Source of the DNA: Rhodobacterales bacterium
GTDB lineage: Bacteria > Pseudomonadota > Alphaproteobacteria > Rhodobacterales > Rhodobacteraceae
Reading direction: 5' to 3'
Assembly (NCBI GenBank): GCA_003249215.1
Contig: QKJR01000043.1
Location: 1 to 64,000, forward strand
Length of the DNA stretch: 64,000 bases
In this document: positions 17,544 to 25,708 of the stretch, piece by piece
How the letters are laid out: each line of letters opens with the position of its first letter
Numbering within the stretch: position 1 is the first letter of the stretch
Program-made: the position numbers and the translations under genes
Notes under the pieces: model-generated
Databases searched by the model: none
Told to the model about the DNA's origin: nothing
What the model saw: the letters and a program-made list of their open reading frames with translations, nothing else

Positions 17544-17738
17544 ATGTCCAACGTCACCAATCTGAACCAGTTCCGCAAGGCCAAGGCCCGCGCCGAGAAG
17601 CGCGCGACCGCGGATGAGAATGCCGCGAAATTCGGACGGACCAAGGCGCAGAAGCGTTTGGAGGCGGCCGAGGCCGAGAAGGCGCGCGCGGCGCTCGAGG
17701 CGCATCGTCGGGAAGATGACACGCCGGAGGGGCCATGA
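17544..17738 (+). CDS. DUF4169 family small protein
   Basis: A 64-residue, highly charged, helical protein beginning MSNVTNLNQFRKAKARAEKR, the signature opening of DUF4169. It has no membrane segment and is probably one long helix with coiled-coil character. Function is unknown. An earlier in-frame start would add 39 residues encoded by the palindromic repeat and is not credible. It overlaps the next gene by four bases (ATGA), so the two are made together. Confidence 0.8.
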   Translation: MSNVTNLNQFRKAKARAEKRATADENAAKFGRTKAQKRLEAAEAEKARAALEAHRREDDTPEGP

Positions 17739-17959
17739 GCCGCCCCGTCAAACGCTCGCTGACGCTTGGCCGGCACCGCACTTCGGTCACGCTTGAGGAT
17801 GAATTCTGGGCCGCCTTCCGCGAAATTGCGGCCGCCGAGGGCAAGGGGCTCAACGCGCTTGCGGCCGAGATCGACGCGGCCCGCGGGCTCGAGACCGGGC
17901 TTGCAACCGCGATCCGGCTTTATGTGCTGCGCAGCTTGCGGTCGCGGCTTCAGCCCTGA
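17735..17959 (+). CDS. Ribbon-helix-helix domain protein
   Basis: A 74-residue protein with the RHH layout. The strand KRSLTLGRHRTSVTLEDEFW is followed by two helices (EIAAAEGKGLNALAAEID and LATAIRLYVLRSLRSRL). RHH proteins bind DNA as dimers, so this is a likely small regulator. Its target is unknown, and DUF4169 is its translational partner. Its last 10 bases overlap the convergent acyltransferase gene. Confidence 0.8.
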   Translation: MSRPVKRSLTLGRHRTSVTLEDEFWAAFREIAAAEGKGLNALAAEIDAARGLETGLATAIRLYVLRSLRSRLQP

Positions 17960-18810
17960 GCGATCCCCGCGCGCACCGCAGCCTCGGCCGCGGCCGCAAG
18001 TTCCTTGCGCGAGGGGAAATCGCGCACGGCAAGCGGCGCGAGAAACACGATTTCGACCGAGCCCTGCCGGCGCTGCGCCAGCACCTTCACCAGATGCGGG
18101 CCAAAGCCCATATCGCCCCACCAGCCGTAGAAGCGCGGATCCTCGCCCGCGGGTGCGCGATAGATCACCGTGACCGGCTGGATCCGCATCACCTTGTCGA
18201 GGTCATGGGCATAGAAGGCCTGAAACAGCGTCGTCTTGAAGGGCAGGACGCGGCGGCTATCGGTCGAGGTGCCCTCGGGGAAGAAGAGGAGGTGATGGCC
18301 CGCCCGGATCCGCGCCTCGAAGAGTGCGGTCTGTGCGCGGGCCTCGCGCGGGTCGCGGCGGATGAAGACGGTGCCTGTCGCGCGCGCGAGCCAGCCGATG
18401 CCGGGCCACCCGGCGACCTCGGCCTTGGACACGAAATAGACCCGCTGGCAGGCGTTGAGCGAGAAGATGTCGAGCCACGAGCCGTGGTTCGCCACCACCG
18501 CGCCGATCTCGGCCATCGGCCGGCCGGTGACTCGATAGCCGATTCCTAGGAGCGTGAAGGCCGCGCGGCAGACGCCTTGGGTGATATGCGGCGTCCAGGG
18601 ACGGCGCGCGCCATAGAGTGGCCATTCCACCCCCCGCACGAGCAAAAGGAACGCAAGCCCGCCGTAGGTCACAAGGCCGAGGCCGAGCCCGCGCCGCAGC
18701 ACCCGCAGCCAGTCGCGCGGCCCGAGGCGCCGGTCAGGCGGCGGTGGATCGCCCTCCCAGGTCGGCCCCCCGCGGCTGGTTCCCTCCCGGATCGGGCCGC
18801 TTTGAGTCAC
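17950..18810 (-). CDS. olsA: 1-acyl-sn-glycerol-3-phosphate-type acyltransferase, probable OlsA
   Basis: A 286-residue PlsC-family enzyme. The membrane anchor lies at about residues 35-60. The catalytic HX4D motif is NHGSWLD near residue 107, and the acceptor motif is FFPEGTSTD near 175. It directly follows, and overlaps by four bases, a gene for OlsB. This points to O-acylation of lyso-ornithine lipid (OlsA) rather than, or in addition to, phosphatidate synthesis; in R. capsulatus the OlsA enzyme has both activities. Assignment to OlsA rests on the neighbour, not on residues. Confidence 0.82.
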   Translation of the reverse strand: MTQSGPIREGTSRGGPTWEGDPPPPDRRLGPRDWLRVLRRGLGLGLVTYGGLAFLLLVRGVEWPLYGARRPWTPHITQGVCRAAFTLLGIGYRVTGRPMAEIGAVVANHGSWLDIFSLNACQRVYFVSKAEVAGWPGIGWLARATGTVFIRRDPREARAQTALFEARIRAGHHLLFFPEGTSTDSRRVLPFKTTLFQAFYAHDLDKVMRIQPVTVIYRAPAGEDPRFYGWWGDMGFGPHLVKVLAQRRQGSVEIVFLAPLAVRDFPSRKELAAAAEAAVRAGIAQG

Positions 18811-19592
18811 GGGCGCCCCTCGGAGCGGCGGGTGTAGAAGGCGCGGTGCTTGTCGCTCATCGCCTTGGTATCCATCAGCAAAAGCACATCGGTGGTGTTG
18901 AAGGGCGCGTCGATATAGGCGCCCTCGCCGACGAAGCCGCCGAGCCGCAGATAGGCCTTGATCAGGTTCGGCATCTCGGCCATCGCGCGGGCCCGGTCGA
19001 GCGCCTCGGGCGCGATCAGATCCATCCGCTGGAAGTGTTCGGCGCGCGCGCGCGGGCGCAGCGCCTCGGGCGCGAGATGGTGATGGTGCAGCCAGGAGAG
19101 CGGCATCGCCAGCCGTTCGGCATCGGTGCCATGGAAGCTCGCCACGCCGAACAGGATCTCGATGTCATGCTCGAGCACATAGTCGGCCAGCGCGTTCCAC
19201 AGAACGAGCATCCCTGATCCGCCGCGATGTTCGGGCGCGACGCAGGACCGCCCGAGTTCCAGGAGCTTGCGCCCCGAGGCCCGCAGCCGGCTCAGATCGT
19301 ATTCCGCATCGCAATAGAAGCGTCCCGCCGCCGCCGCCCGGTCCGAGGGCAGGAGCCGATAGGCCCCTACGACGTGATCGAGACTGTCAGGGTCGCGGCT
19401 CGGATCGACAAGAATCAGATGGTCATAGATCGGGTCGAACTCGTCCGCCTCGAGCCGGCGCGCGTGATCGACGAGCGGGCCGGTGCCGCCGAGCTCCTCG
19501 ACGAAAACCTCGTAGCGCAACCGTTGCGAGGCGAGCAGATCCCGCTCTTCGGTCGCGAGCCGCACCGCGTAGCTTGCCGTTTCCGCTGCCAT
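18807..19592 (-). CDS. olsB: L-ornithine N-alpha-acyltransferase OlsB (GNAT family)
   Basis: A 261-residue GNAT enzyme that moves a 3-hydroxy fatty acid from acyl-ACP to ornithine, the first step of phosphate-free ornithine lipid synthesis. It is recognised from LRYEVFVEELGG near residue 23, the ELGRSCVAPEHRGG acceptor loop near 110, and IEILFGVASFHGTD near 145. The start at 19592 is chosen because the protein begins MAAETASYAVRLAT and a purine-rich GGCGGGAAAA precedes it. Ornithine lipids often rise under phosphate limitation, but I see no PHO box here. Confidence 0.88.
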   Translation of the reverse strand: MAAETASYAVRLATEERDLLASQRLRYEVFVEELGGTGPLVDHARRLEADEFDPIYDHLILVDPSRDPDSLDHVVGAYRLLPSDRAAAAGRFYCDAEYDLSRLRASGRKLLELGRSCVAPEHRGGSGMLVLWNALADYVLEHDIEILFGVASFHGTDAERLAMPLSWLHHHHLAPEALRPRARAEHFQRMDLIAPEALDRARAMAEMPNLIKAYLRLGGFVGEGAYIDAPFNTTDVLLLMDTKAMSDKHRAFYTRRSEGRP

Positions 19593-19844
19593 TTTTCCCG
19601 CCCATTCCCTGCGGATATTTACGTCAGCTCGGCGCGGGAATGCAACCGCGACGCGGCAGGCGGCCCGCGCGTCACCCCCCGACACCGCGGAGACCCGGCG
19701 CGCGCCGCAGCCCGAACCGGACCCGACAGTCCCCCCAAAGCTGCATAACATTCAGGCATTTTGCGCCTGAAACCGGGCGCGGCGGCAACTTTCTGCGCGC
19801 CAACGTGGCTTTCTCGCAGGTTTTCCGCGGGCGTTAACCCTTCG

Positions 19845-20024
19845 CTAACTCTGATCCGCAATAACGAGGAAGAGCTGAACCCGGCGCCCGTCGATGACCT
19901 GTTTGCCCGCATGTTCGAAATTGACCGTGATCCGGTCGCCGATCCGCGACTGCACCTGTCCGATGCCCCAATCGGGCGCCTGCGGATTACGCACGATCAT
20001 GCCGGGTTCGAGGAATTCGTTCAT
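19845..20024 (-). CDS. DUF3553 family small protein
   Basis: A 59-residue protein reading MNEFLEPGMIVRNPQAPDWG and continuing IGQVQSRIGDRITVNFEHAG to the end VQLFLVIADQS. This is the beta-rich pattern of DUF3553, resembling the Tudor/CarD-like domain found at the ends of some DNA repair and transcription proteins. Function is unknown. It is divergent from chpT, with 22 bases between the two start codons. Confidence 0.8.
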   Translation of the reverse strand: MNEFLEPGMIVRNPQAPDWGIGQVQSRIGDRITVNFEHAGKQVIDGRRVQLFLVIADQS

Positions 20025-20046
20025 TGCGCAACCTTTGGATTGACCG

Positions 20047-20724
20047 ATGCTGATTGACCCGAGCGACGCCCCTTCCCCCTGCCCCCCCGACGCAGAGGGC
20101 GCACGCGGCCCGCGATCTGCGGAGGAGATGACGGCGGATATCGTGGCCCTCGTCGGATCGCGACTCTGTCACGATCTTATCAGCCCTTTGGGCGCGATCG
20201 GCAACGGGGTCGAATTGCTGGCGATGACCGGCGCAGGCACCTCACCCGAGGTGCAACTGATTGCAGAGGCGGTGGCCGCCGCCAACGCGCGCATCAAGTT
20301 CTTCCGCGTCGCCTTCGGGCAGGCGGGCGATCAGCGGGTCGGCCGCGCCGAGATCGCGGCGCTGCTCGCCGAGATGAGCCAGAGCGGGCGGCTGAAATAT
20401 GACTGGCAGATCGCGGGCGATCAGCCGCGGCGGATGGCGAAGCTCGCCTTTCTCGCGCTCCTGTGCCTCGAAACGGCGCTGCCCTGGGGCGGCGAGGTGG
20501 TGATTTCCGAAGCCGGCGGCATCTGGCGGATCACCGCCCAAGCCCGGCGCACCAAAGCCGATTCGGCGCTCTGGTCACGGCTCGACGGCGGCCCGGGCGC
20601 GAGCGAGGGGGCCGATCTCGCGGCGGCACAGGTGCAATTCGCGCTGTTGCCGCGTGAGGCACGGGCGCTCGGGCGCAAGCTCTCGTGGCGGATCGACGAG
20701 ACCGGCGCCGCGATCGGCTTCTGA
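20047..20724 (+). CDS. chpT: ChpT-like histidine phosphotransferase
   Basis: A 225-residue phosphotransferase of the HPTransfase family. It passes phosphate from CckA to CtrA and CpdR in the alphaproteobacterial cell-cycle/motility circuit. The phosphorylated residue should be H42 in SRLCHDLISPLGAIGNGVEL. The rest forms a degenerate ATPase-like domain that no longer binds ATP. In Rhodobacteraceae this pathway controls motility and gene transfer agents rather than viability. The ATG follows a weak ribosome site. Confidence 0.88.
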   Translation: MLIDPSDAPSPCPPDAEGARGPRSAEEMTADIVALVGSRLCHDLISPLGAIGNGVELLAMTGAGTSPEVQLIAEAVAAANARIKFFRVAFGQAGDQRVGRAEIAALLAEMSQSGRLKYDWQIAGDQPRRMAKLAFLALLCLETALPWGGEVVISEAGGIWRITAQARRTKADSALWSRLDGGPGASEGADLAAAQVQFALLPREARALGRKLSWRIDETGAAIGF

Positions 20725-20800
20725 GCGGGCCCTCGCCCCGCGTCGCCCACTGCGGAGCCCCGCTCCGCCCGCGGATCGCCCGCCAGATCCTGCGCCGCTT

Positions 20801-21193
20801 TCAGAGCAGATGGCGCAGCCGCGTGGTGATGAAGGGGATGATGCCCCAGACCATCGAGACAACGACAATCGGCACCACGACCAGCGTCGTGACATAGAGC
20901 GGCTGGCCCTGCATCAGCGGCAGGATCAGATAGAGAAGCCCCGTCACCAGCGGATAGACGAAGAGAAAGACGAACCCGGCCAGGCGCGGGCGCGACGGCG
21001 GCCCCGCAGGGCGCGCGGCGGGTTGCGAACTGGCCTGCGGGGCGGCGGCAAGCGGCCCCGGTCGGTGATGGCCATGCGATTGATGCTCGCTCGTGTGATG
21101 GAGCGGTGCCGGGGGCGCCTCGGATGTCACTTCGGGCGTGACTTGGAGATCCGCGCTGCGGGAGGCCAGAGTAGCTTGATGCATCTCGGTCAT
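20801..21193 (-). CDS. Two-helix membrane protein with His/Pro-rich N-terminus, unknown function
   Basis: A 130-residue protein. Residues 1-72 are polar and low-complexity, with a His cluster (LHHTSEHQSHGHHRPG, about 31-46). Residues about 72-92 and 97-120 are two membrane helices. I do not recognise a family. It is divergent from a tetR gene, and the tandem palindromes between them make it the most likely target of that repressor. The His cluster could bind metal, but this is speculation. Confidence 0.65.
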   Translation of the reverse strand: MTEMHQATLASRSADLQVTPEVTSEAPPAPLHHTSEHQSHGHHRPGPLAAAPQASSQPAARPAGPPSRPRLAGFVFLFVYPLVTGLLYLILPLMQGQPLYVTTLVVVPIVVVSMVWGIIPFITTRLRHLL

Positions 21194-21239
21194 CGGGATA
21201 CCTTTCGGAACGGAGCGTCTTGATGAAGGGACGCATAGG

Positions 21240-21277
21240 AACGATGCGTATCGTTTATATGAACGATGCGTTCCGTT
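21240..21277. promoter_or_regulatory. Tandem operator for the divergent TetR regulator
   Basis: AACGATGCGTATCGTT at 21240-21255 is a palindrome (AACGAT and ATCGTT around GCGT). AACGATGCGTTCCGTT at 21262-21277 is a second, slightly degenerate copy. Their starts are 22 bases apart, two DNA turns, so two dimers would lie on the same face. The pair sits between the start codons of the membrane-protein and tetR genes, overlapping AT-rich promoter-like sequence. Confidence 0.7.
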
Positions 21278-21309
21278 TTGTCAATGTCCGTTTAGTCGAG
21301 GAAGACCAC

Positions 21310-21927
21310 GTGCCATCTGACCACCCCGCCCCAATGGCATCGCGCCCCGCCGAAGCCCCGCGCGCCTCGATCGGGGCGCGCCGCAACCCCGCGACCGAAG
21401 AGGCGGTTCTGGCCGCCGCGGCCGAGCTTCTGGCCGAGGGGGGGCCGGCCGCGCTCACGATGGAGGCGGTGGCGAAACGCGCCCGCGCCGGCAAGGCCAC
21501 GCTCTACCGCTGGTGGCCCAATCGCGGGCGGCTGTTGCTTGCGGTCTATGCCGCATCGAAGGCGGGCTTCGTGATCCCCGACACCGGGCGCCTGCGCGAC
21601 GATCTGATCGCCTATGTCGGCCAGATGCTGCACCACTGGCGCGACGTGCCGCAGGGCCGCGCGATGCGCCATCTGATCGCCGAGGCGCAGAGCGATGCCG
21701 ATGTGATGGCGGCGCTGACCGAGATGCGCAACGAACGCTGGCAGCAGATCCGCGACCTGTTTCGCCGGGCCTCGGCGCGCGGCGAGCTCGCCGCCGGGGT
21801 CGATATCGAGATGGCCGAGGAGCGGATCGCAGCGCAGGCCTGGTATTGGTTGCTGACCGATCAGATGCCCGTGCCCGAGGCCCTTCCCGGCCGGATCGAC
21901 CAGCTCATGCTCGGCCTCACCGCGTGA
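21310..21927 (+). CDS. TetR/AcrR family repressor
   Basis: A 205-residue regulator. The N-terminal helix-turn-helix covers about residues 27-70 (EEAVLAAAAELLAEGG...AGKATLYRWWPNRGRLL). The rest is the ligand-binding/dimer domain. I choose the GTG at 21310: GAGGAAG lies five bases before it and the start then falls after the tandem operator. A start at 21223 would put the operator inside the gene. It probably represses itself and the divergent membrane protein; the ligand is unknown. A strong two-way terminator follows the stop. Confidence 0.85.
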   Translation: MPSDHPAPMASRPAEAPRASIGARRNPATEEAVLAAAAELLAEGGPAALTMEAVAKRARAGKATLYRWWPNRGRLLLAVYAASKAGFVIPDTGRLRDDLIAYVGQMLHHWRDVPQGRAMRHLIAEAQSDADVMAALTEMRNERWQQIRDLFRRASARGELAAGVDIEMAEERIAAQAWYWLLTDQMPVPEALPGRIDQLMLGLTA

Positions 21928-21930
21928 AAA

Positions 21931-21965
21931 AGGCCCCGCAATCGCTTGCGGGGGCCTGATTTTTC
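21931..21965. terminator. Bidirectional terminator between tetR and proA
   Basis: AGGCCCCGCAA is mirrored by TTGCGGGGGCCT around a TCGC loop. ATTTTT follows on the right and AAAAA precedes on the left, so it ends both the rightward tetR and the leftward proA transcripts. Confidence 0.9.
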
Positions 21966-21972
21966 GCGCCGT

Positions 21973-23238
21973 TCACTTGCGGCAGGTGCCGTCGCCCACC
22001 ACGAGATATTTGAAGCTCGTGAGTTGCTCGGCGCCGACCGGGCCGCGCGCATGCAGCTTGCCGGTGGCGATGCCGATCTCGGCGCCCATGCCGAACTCGC
22101 CGCCATCGGCGAATTGCGTCGAGGCGTTGCGCATCAGGATCGCCGAATCGAGCCGCTCGAAGAAACGCGCGGCGGCGGCATCATCTTCGGTCAGGATCGA
22201 TTCGGTGTGTTGGCTGCCATAGCGCCGGATATGGGCGATCGCCCCATCCACCCCGTCGACGATCTTCGCGGCGCAGATCATGTCGAGGAACTCGCGGCCG
22301 AAATCCTCCGGCGCGGCCTGCACCGTGCCCACGACCGACAGCAAATCACCCTCGGTGCGCACCTCGACACCCGCCTTGACCAGATCCTCCACCAGCACCG
22401 CGCCGTGACGCTCATAAAACGCGCGGTCGATCAGCAGGCATTCCATCGCCCCGCAAATCCCCGTGCGCCGGGTCTTGGCGTTGAGAACGACCTTGCGCGC
22501 CTTCTCGAGATCGGCCGCGCCATCGGCATAGGTGTGACAGATCCCCTCGAGATGGGCGAAGACCGGCACCCGCGCCTCGGCCTGCACGAGACCGACGAGC
22601 CCCTTGCCGCCGCGCGGCACGATCACGTCGATATGGGCCACCGCGTGCAACATCTCGGTGACCGCGGCGCGGTCGCGCGTCGGCACGAGCTGGATCGCGG
22701 CTTCCGGCAATCCGGCGGCGCGCAGCCCCTCGACCATGCAGGCATGGATCGCGCGGCTCGAATGGAAGCTCTCCGAGCCGCCACGCAGGATCACCGCATT
22801 CCCCGCCTTGAGGCAGAGCGCGCCGGCATCCGCGGTCACGTTCGGACGCGATTCATAGATCACCCCGATCACACCGAGCGGCGTGCGCACCCGGCGGATG
22901 TTGAGCCCGCTCGGCCGGTCCCAGTCGGCCATCACCTGCCCCACGGGATCGGCCTGAGCAGCGACCGCCCGCAGCCCCTCGCAGATCGCGCCGATCCGCC
23001 CCTCGTCAAGCGCGAGGCGGTCCATCATCGCGGGCGTCAGCCCCTTCGAGGCACCATAGGCCATGTCCTCGCCATTGGCGGCCATGATCTCGACCCGGCG
23101 CGCCCAGACGGCGTCGGCCGCGGCCATCAGCGCCGCCTCCTTGGCGGCGGATGGCGCGAAAGCAAGCTCCGCCGCGGCGGTCCGCGCCGCCGATCCCATC
23201 TGATCGATGAGCATCTTCGCGTCGAGCTGGTCTTTCAT
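21973..23238 (-). CDS. proA: Gamma-glutamyl phosphate reductase
   Basis: A 421-residue NADPH enzyme of proline synthesis, reducing gamma-glutamyl phosphate to the semialdehyde. It shows the aldehyde-dehydrogenase-like fold: [26 protein letters not shown] near residue 120, the VPRGGKGL block near 220, and the catalytic cysteine in [16 protein letters not shown] near 270. The ATG at 23238 has GGAG eight bases upstream. proB is not in the window. It shares its terminator with tetR. Confidence 0.95.
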   Translation of the reverse strand: MKDQLDAKMLIDQMGSAARTAAAELAFAPSAAKEAALMAAADAVWARRVEIMAANGEDMAYGASKGLTPAMMDRLALDEGRIGAICEGLRAVAAQADPVGQVMADWDRPSGLNIRRVRTPLGVIGVIYESRPNVTADAGALCLKAGNAVILRGGSESFHSSRAIHACMVEGLRAAGLPEAAIQLVPTRDRAAVTEMLHAVAHIDVIVPRGGKGLVGLVQAEARVPVFAHLEGICHTYADGAADLEKARKVVLNAKTRRTGICGAMECLLIDRAFYERHGAVLVEDLVKAGVEVRTEGDLLSVVGTVQAAPEDFGREFLDMICAAKIVDGVDGAIAHIRRYGSQHTESILTEDDAAAARFFERLDSAILMRNASTQFADGGEFGMGAEIGIATGKLHARGPVGAEQLTSFKYLVVGDGTCRK

Positions 23239-23303
23239 GGCACTCTCCTTGGGTTCGGCCCTTCTATAAAGGCCGAAACCCGTCTCAGGCAAGGCTTGGA
23301 CGC

Positions 23304-23537
23304 TCAGCCGCGGGTGAGCCCCGCGCGGATCACCTTGGCGATGAGCAGGAGCCAGGGCGCGGCATGGAGCACGAAGTCGAACCAGTCGATCGGCCGCACC
23401 AAAGTGCCGGCCGCAAGCATCTTGAGCTTTTCCCAGATATGCGGTTCGGGGACGAAAGGCGCGAGCCCCAAGGTCAGCGCCGCGATCACCGCCAGCGACC
23501 AGTCGATCCGGTCGAGGAAAACACCGATCTGTTCCAT
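23304..23537 (-). CDS. Small conserved membrane protein
   Basis: A 77-residue protein with two hydrophobic stretches (about residues 13-28 and 54-72) linked by [25 protein letters not shown]. This pattern recurs in many proteobacterial short proteins, sometimes labelled RND transporter without good reason. I assign no function. The start is fixed by GGGAGG eight bases before the ATG. It lies 66 bases upstream of proA in the same direction and downstream of the tRNA-Asp pair. Confidence 0.7.
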   Translation of the reverse strand: MEQIGVFLDRIDWSLAVIAALTLGLAPFVPEPHIWEKLKMLAAGTLVRPIDWFDFVLHAAPWLLLIAKVIRAGLTRG

Positions 23538-23649
23538 CACAGCCTCCCGTTGCTCCGCGCGAGATAGCCGCGCCAACGGCCGGGTGCAATGCGTCACGAC
23601 GCATCGCCCAACCGGATCGGAAGAAGGGGCGGATAACGAAGGGGGAAAG

Positions 23650-23726
23650 TGGCGCGGTTGACGGGGCTCGAACCCGCGACCCCCGGCGTGACAGGCCGGT
23701 ACTCTAACCAACTGAGCTACAACCGC
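23650..23726 (-). tRNA. tRNA-Asp(GTC), copy 1
   Basis: The reverse strand gives a 77-nt cloverleaf with encoded CCA. The acceptor stem is GCGGTTG/CAACCGC, the anticodon loop is CTGTCAC with GTC, and the T-loop is GGTTCGAGCC. It reads GAC/GAU. It is identical in sequence to the second copy 30 bases away. Confidence 0.97.
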
Positions 23727-23756
23727 GCAACGCGCTCGGGGCGATCCGGGTGGAGG

Positions 23757-23833
23757 TGGCGCGGTTGACGGGGCTCGAACCCGCGACCCCCGGCGTGACA
23801 GGCCGGTACTCTAACCAACTGAGCTACAACCGC
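23757..23833 (-). tRNA. tRNA-Asp(GTC), copy 2
   Basis: Identical to the copy at 23650-23726 over all 77 nt, in the same orientation and separated by 30 bases. The pair looks like a tandem duplication and is probably one transcript. Confidence 0.97.
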
Positions 23834-23983
23834 CCATTCTCCACTCCGGATCGCCATCCGGGCGTGGGGTGCGTATTACGGGCGCCGCGCGGCGCCGTCA
23901 AGCGGGGTGGTGAGAAAAGTTTCGGAATTTCCGGATGGGGCCGCCGCCCCTGCCCCGCGCCGGCGCAGAGGCCCGATGCGGGA

Positions 23984-24073
23984 GCCTCCGGCGGGAGTAT
24001 TTTTACCAAGAAAAAGCAGCGGGTTAGAAAACATTGCTTGGCTTTTCCTGGTGCAAATACTCCCGCCGGAGGC
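23984..24073. repeat. Complete palindromic intergenic element
   Basis: GCCTCCGGCGGGAGTATTT at 23984-24002 is mirrored exactly by its complement at 24055-24073. The arms continue imperfectly as ACCAAGAAAAAGC and GCTTTTCCTGGT around an AT-rich centre. It lies just after the pirin stop, upstream of the tRNA-Asp pair, and is likely to end pirin transcription. It is the best-preserved member of the AGTATTT...CCAAGAA family in the window. Confidence 0.88.
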
Positions 24074-24079
24074 AAGATC

Positions 24080-25018
24080 TCAATGCTCGGGCGCGGGAAT
24101 GAATTCCGCATTGTCATTGGGCGGCAGCTTGAAGCGGCCATGCGCCCAGTCGCCCGCGCGCCAGGCCTCTTTCGCGGCCTCGATCTTCTCGCGCGAGGAG
24201 GCGACGAAATTCCACCAGATATAGCGCGGCCCGCTGAGCGTGGCGCCGCCGAGCACCATCACCCGCGCCCCCGCCGCCCCGGCATGGATCGAGACCCGGT
24301 CGCCCGGGCGGAAGACCAGAAGCCGCCCCGCCTCGAAGACCTGGCCCGCCACGGTGATCTCGCCCTTGAGAACATAGACCGCGCGATCCTCGTGGTTGTC
24401 GGGCAGCGGCAGGCCGGCGCCCGGCTCGAGCAGCGCATCGGCCGCCACCATTTCCGAGGGCAGCGCCAGCGGCGCACGTTCGCCCCAGGCCTCCCCGAGG
24501 ATCAGGCGCACCTGCTTGCCCTCGCCCTCGAGCACCGGTTGATCTGCGGCCTCGGAATGGGTGAAGCCGGGCAGCCCCTCTTCCACCGCCTCGGGCAGCG
24601 CCGCCCAGAGCTGCACCCCCGAGAGCCGGTGGCCGGTCGCGCGTTCGGGGCCGTCGGTGCGCTCCGAATGGGTGATGCCATGGCCCGCGGTCATCCAGTT
24701 CACCGCGCCCGGGGTGATCCATTGATCCGAGCCGAGGCTGTCGCGGTGATGCAGGCGACCGTCGAAGAGATAGGTGATCGTGGCGAGCCCGATATGCGGG
24801 TGCGGGCGCACGTCGATACCGTGGCCGGACAGAAATTCGACCGGGCCCATCTGATCGAAGAAGATGAAGGGGCCGACCATCTGGCGTTTCGCGGCGGGCA
24901 GCGCGCGGCGCACCTCGAAGCCGCCCAGATCGCGGGCGCGGGGCACAATGACGGTTTCAATGGCATCGACATCGTCCCCGATCGGGATCGTCGCGTCGAG
25001 AAGCGGGTTCCAGCTCAT
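24080..25018 (-). CDS. Pirin family protein (bicupin)
   Basis: A 312-residue double cupin. The metal site of the N-terminal cupin is in VRPHPHIGLATITYLF (His pair) with the later His/Glu of WMTAGHGITHSE, as in human pirin and E. coli YhhW. These enzymes can act as quercetin dioxygenases, but the natural substrate in bacteria is generally unknown. The second cupin (about 210-290) includes RAVYVLKGEITVAG. The ATG at 25018 is preceded by GGAGG. An earlier in-frame start would overlap tRNA-Val. Confidence 0.88.
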   Translation of the reverse strand: MSWNPLLDATIPIGDDVDAIETVIVPRARDLGGFEVRRALPAAKRQMVGPFIFFDQMGPVEFLSGHGIDVRPHPHIGLATITYLFDGRLHHRDSLGSDQWITPGAVNWMTAGHGITHSERTDGPERATGHRLSGVQLWAALPEAVEEGLPGFTHSEAADQPVLEGEGKQVRLILGEAWGERAPLALPSEMVAADALLEPGAGLPLPDNHEDRAVYVLKGEITVAGQVFEAGRLLVFRPGDRVSIHAGAAGARVMVLGGATLSGPRYIWWNFVASSREKIEAAKEAWRAGDWAHGRFKLPPNDNAEFIPAPEH

Positions 25019-25111
25019 GGCATCCTCCGGGATTCTGTTGCCCGCAAGATAGCACCGAATCCGTGCACAGAAACCGGAACGGACCCACAGTGACTGTGCG
25101 CAGATGGGGGA

Positions 25112-25187
25112 TGGTGGGCGGTGAGGGACTCGAACCCCCGACATTCTCGGTGTAAACGAGACGCTCTACCAACTGAGCTAACCGCCC
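25112..25187 (-). tRNA. tRNA-Val(TAC)
   Basis: A 76-nt cloverleaf on the reverse strand with encoded CCA. The acceptor stem is GGGCGGT/ACCGCCC, the anticodon loop is GTTTACA with TAC, and the T-loop is GGTTCGAGTC. It reads GUA/GUG and, through modification, other valine codons. Confidence 0.97.
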
Positions 25188-25310
25188 CTGCTCGCGCATT
25201 TAGCGTAGCTCGCGCGGTGGGGCAAGCCCGTGCAGCCCCCCTCCCCCCGAGCAGCGACGGCAGGGCGGGACCGCACAATATCTCATGACATGGCATGAGC
25301 GGGAGGCGCC

Positions 25311-25538
25311 TTGCAAAATACGGAGAGATCAACGGACAACCGTTATGCCGAAGAGATCGAGAAATGCCGCGCAGCGATCGCGCTCCCAGAGGAAAACCCG
25401 GGGATGCGGGGGACGAATGGCATGATCACCGGCGACCAGCGGGCCGAAGAGGCCAGCTGGCTGAATGGCGATGACCTCATCGCGGTCGCGCGGCGCAAGA
25501 TTGCCAGGTTCCAGCATCATGCAGCGCTGAGGGCCTGA
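25311..25538 (+). CDS. Possible small protein of unknown function
   Basis: A 75-residue frame starting at TTG, with GGGAGG four bases upstream. It is polar and acidic in its first half and ends in DLIAVARRKIARFQHHAALRA, which could be a helix. I recognise no family. A small palindrome (CTCATG...CATGAG, 25282-25299) lies just before the ribosome site and could be an operator. Codon choice is less biased than in the neighbours, so this may not be a gene. Confidence 0.35.
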   Translation: MQNTERSTDNRYAEEIEKCRAAIALPEENPGMRGTNGMITGDQRAEEASWLNGDDLIAVARRKIARFQHHAALRA

Positions 25539-25575
25539 GCGGCCCGGAGCCGCGCCGAAGGCCCATGTAGCGCAT

Positions 25576-25606
25576 TAAAAAAGCGCGCCCCATTGGGACG
25601 CGCTTT
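25576..25606 (-). terminator. Terminator of tRNA-Val(CAC)
   Basis: On the reverse strand AAAGCGCG is mirrored by CGCGCTTT and followed by more T residues, just past the tRNA 3' end. It is a textbook intrinsic terminator. Confidence 0.9.
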
Positions 25607-25614
25607 CGGAATGA

Positions 25615-25689
25615 TGGTGGGCGATAACGGATTTGAACCGCTGACATCTTCGATGTGAACGAAGCGCTCTACCGCTGAGCTAATCGCCC
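25615..25689 (-). tRNA. tRNA-Val(CAC)
   Basis: A 75-nt cloverleaf on the reverse strand with encoded CCA. The acceptor stem is GGGCGAT/ATCGCCC, the anticodon loop is GTTCACA with CAC, and the T-loop is GGTTCAAATC. It reads GUG, abundant in this GC-rich genome. It starts 19 bases past the stop of the HU-like gene. Confidence 0.97.
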
Positions 25690-25708
25690 GGTGGAGCGGC
25701 TTTTAGAC

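Noticed and set aside
25286-25440. Alternative short frames near 25290 (starting ATGAGCGGG or ATGACATGG)
   Set aside because: Both are Arg-rich and lack family resemblance; the TTG-started frame at 25311 is slightly better, though itself weak.
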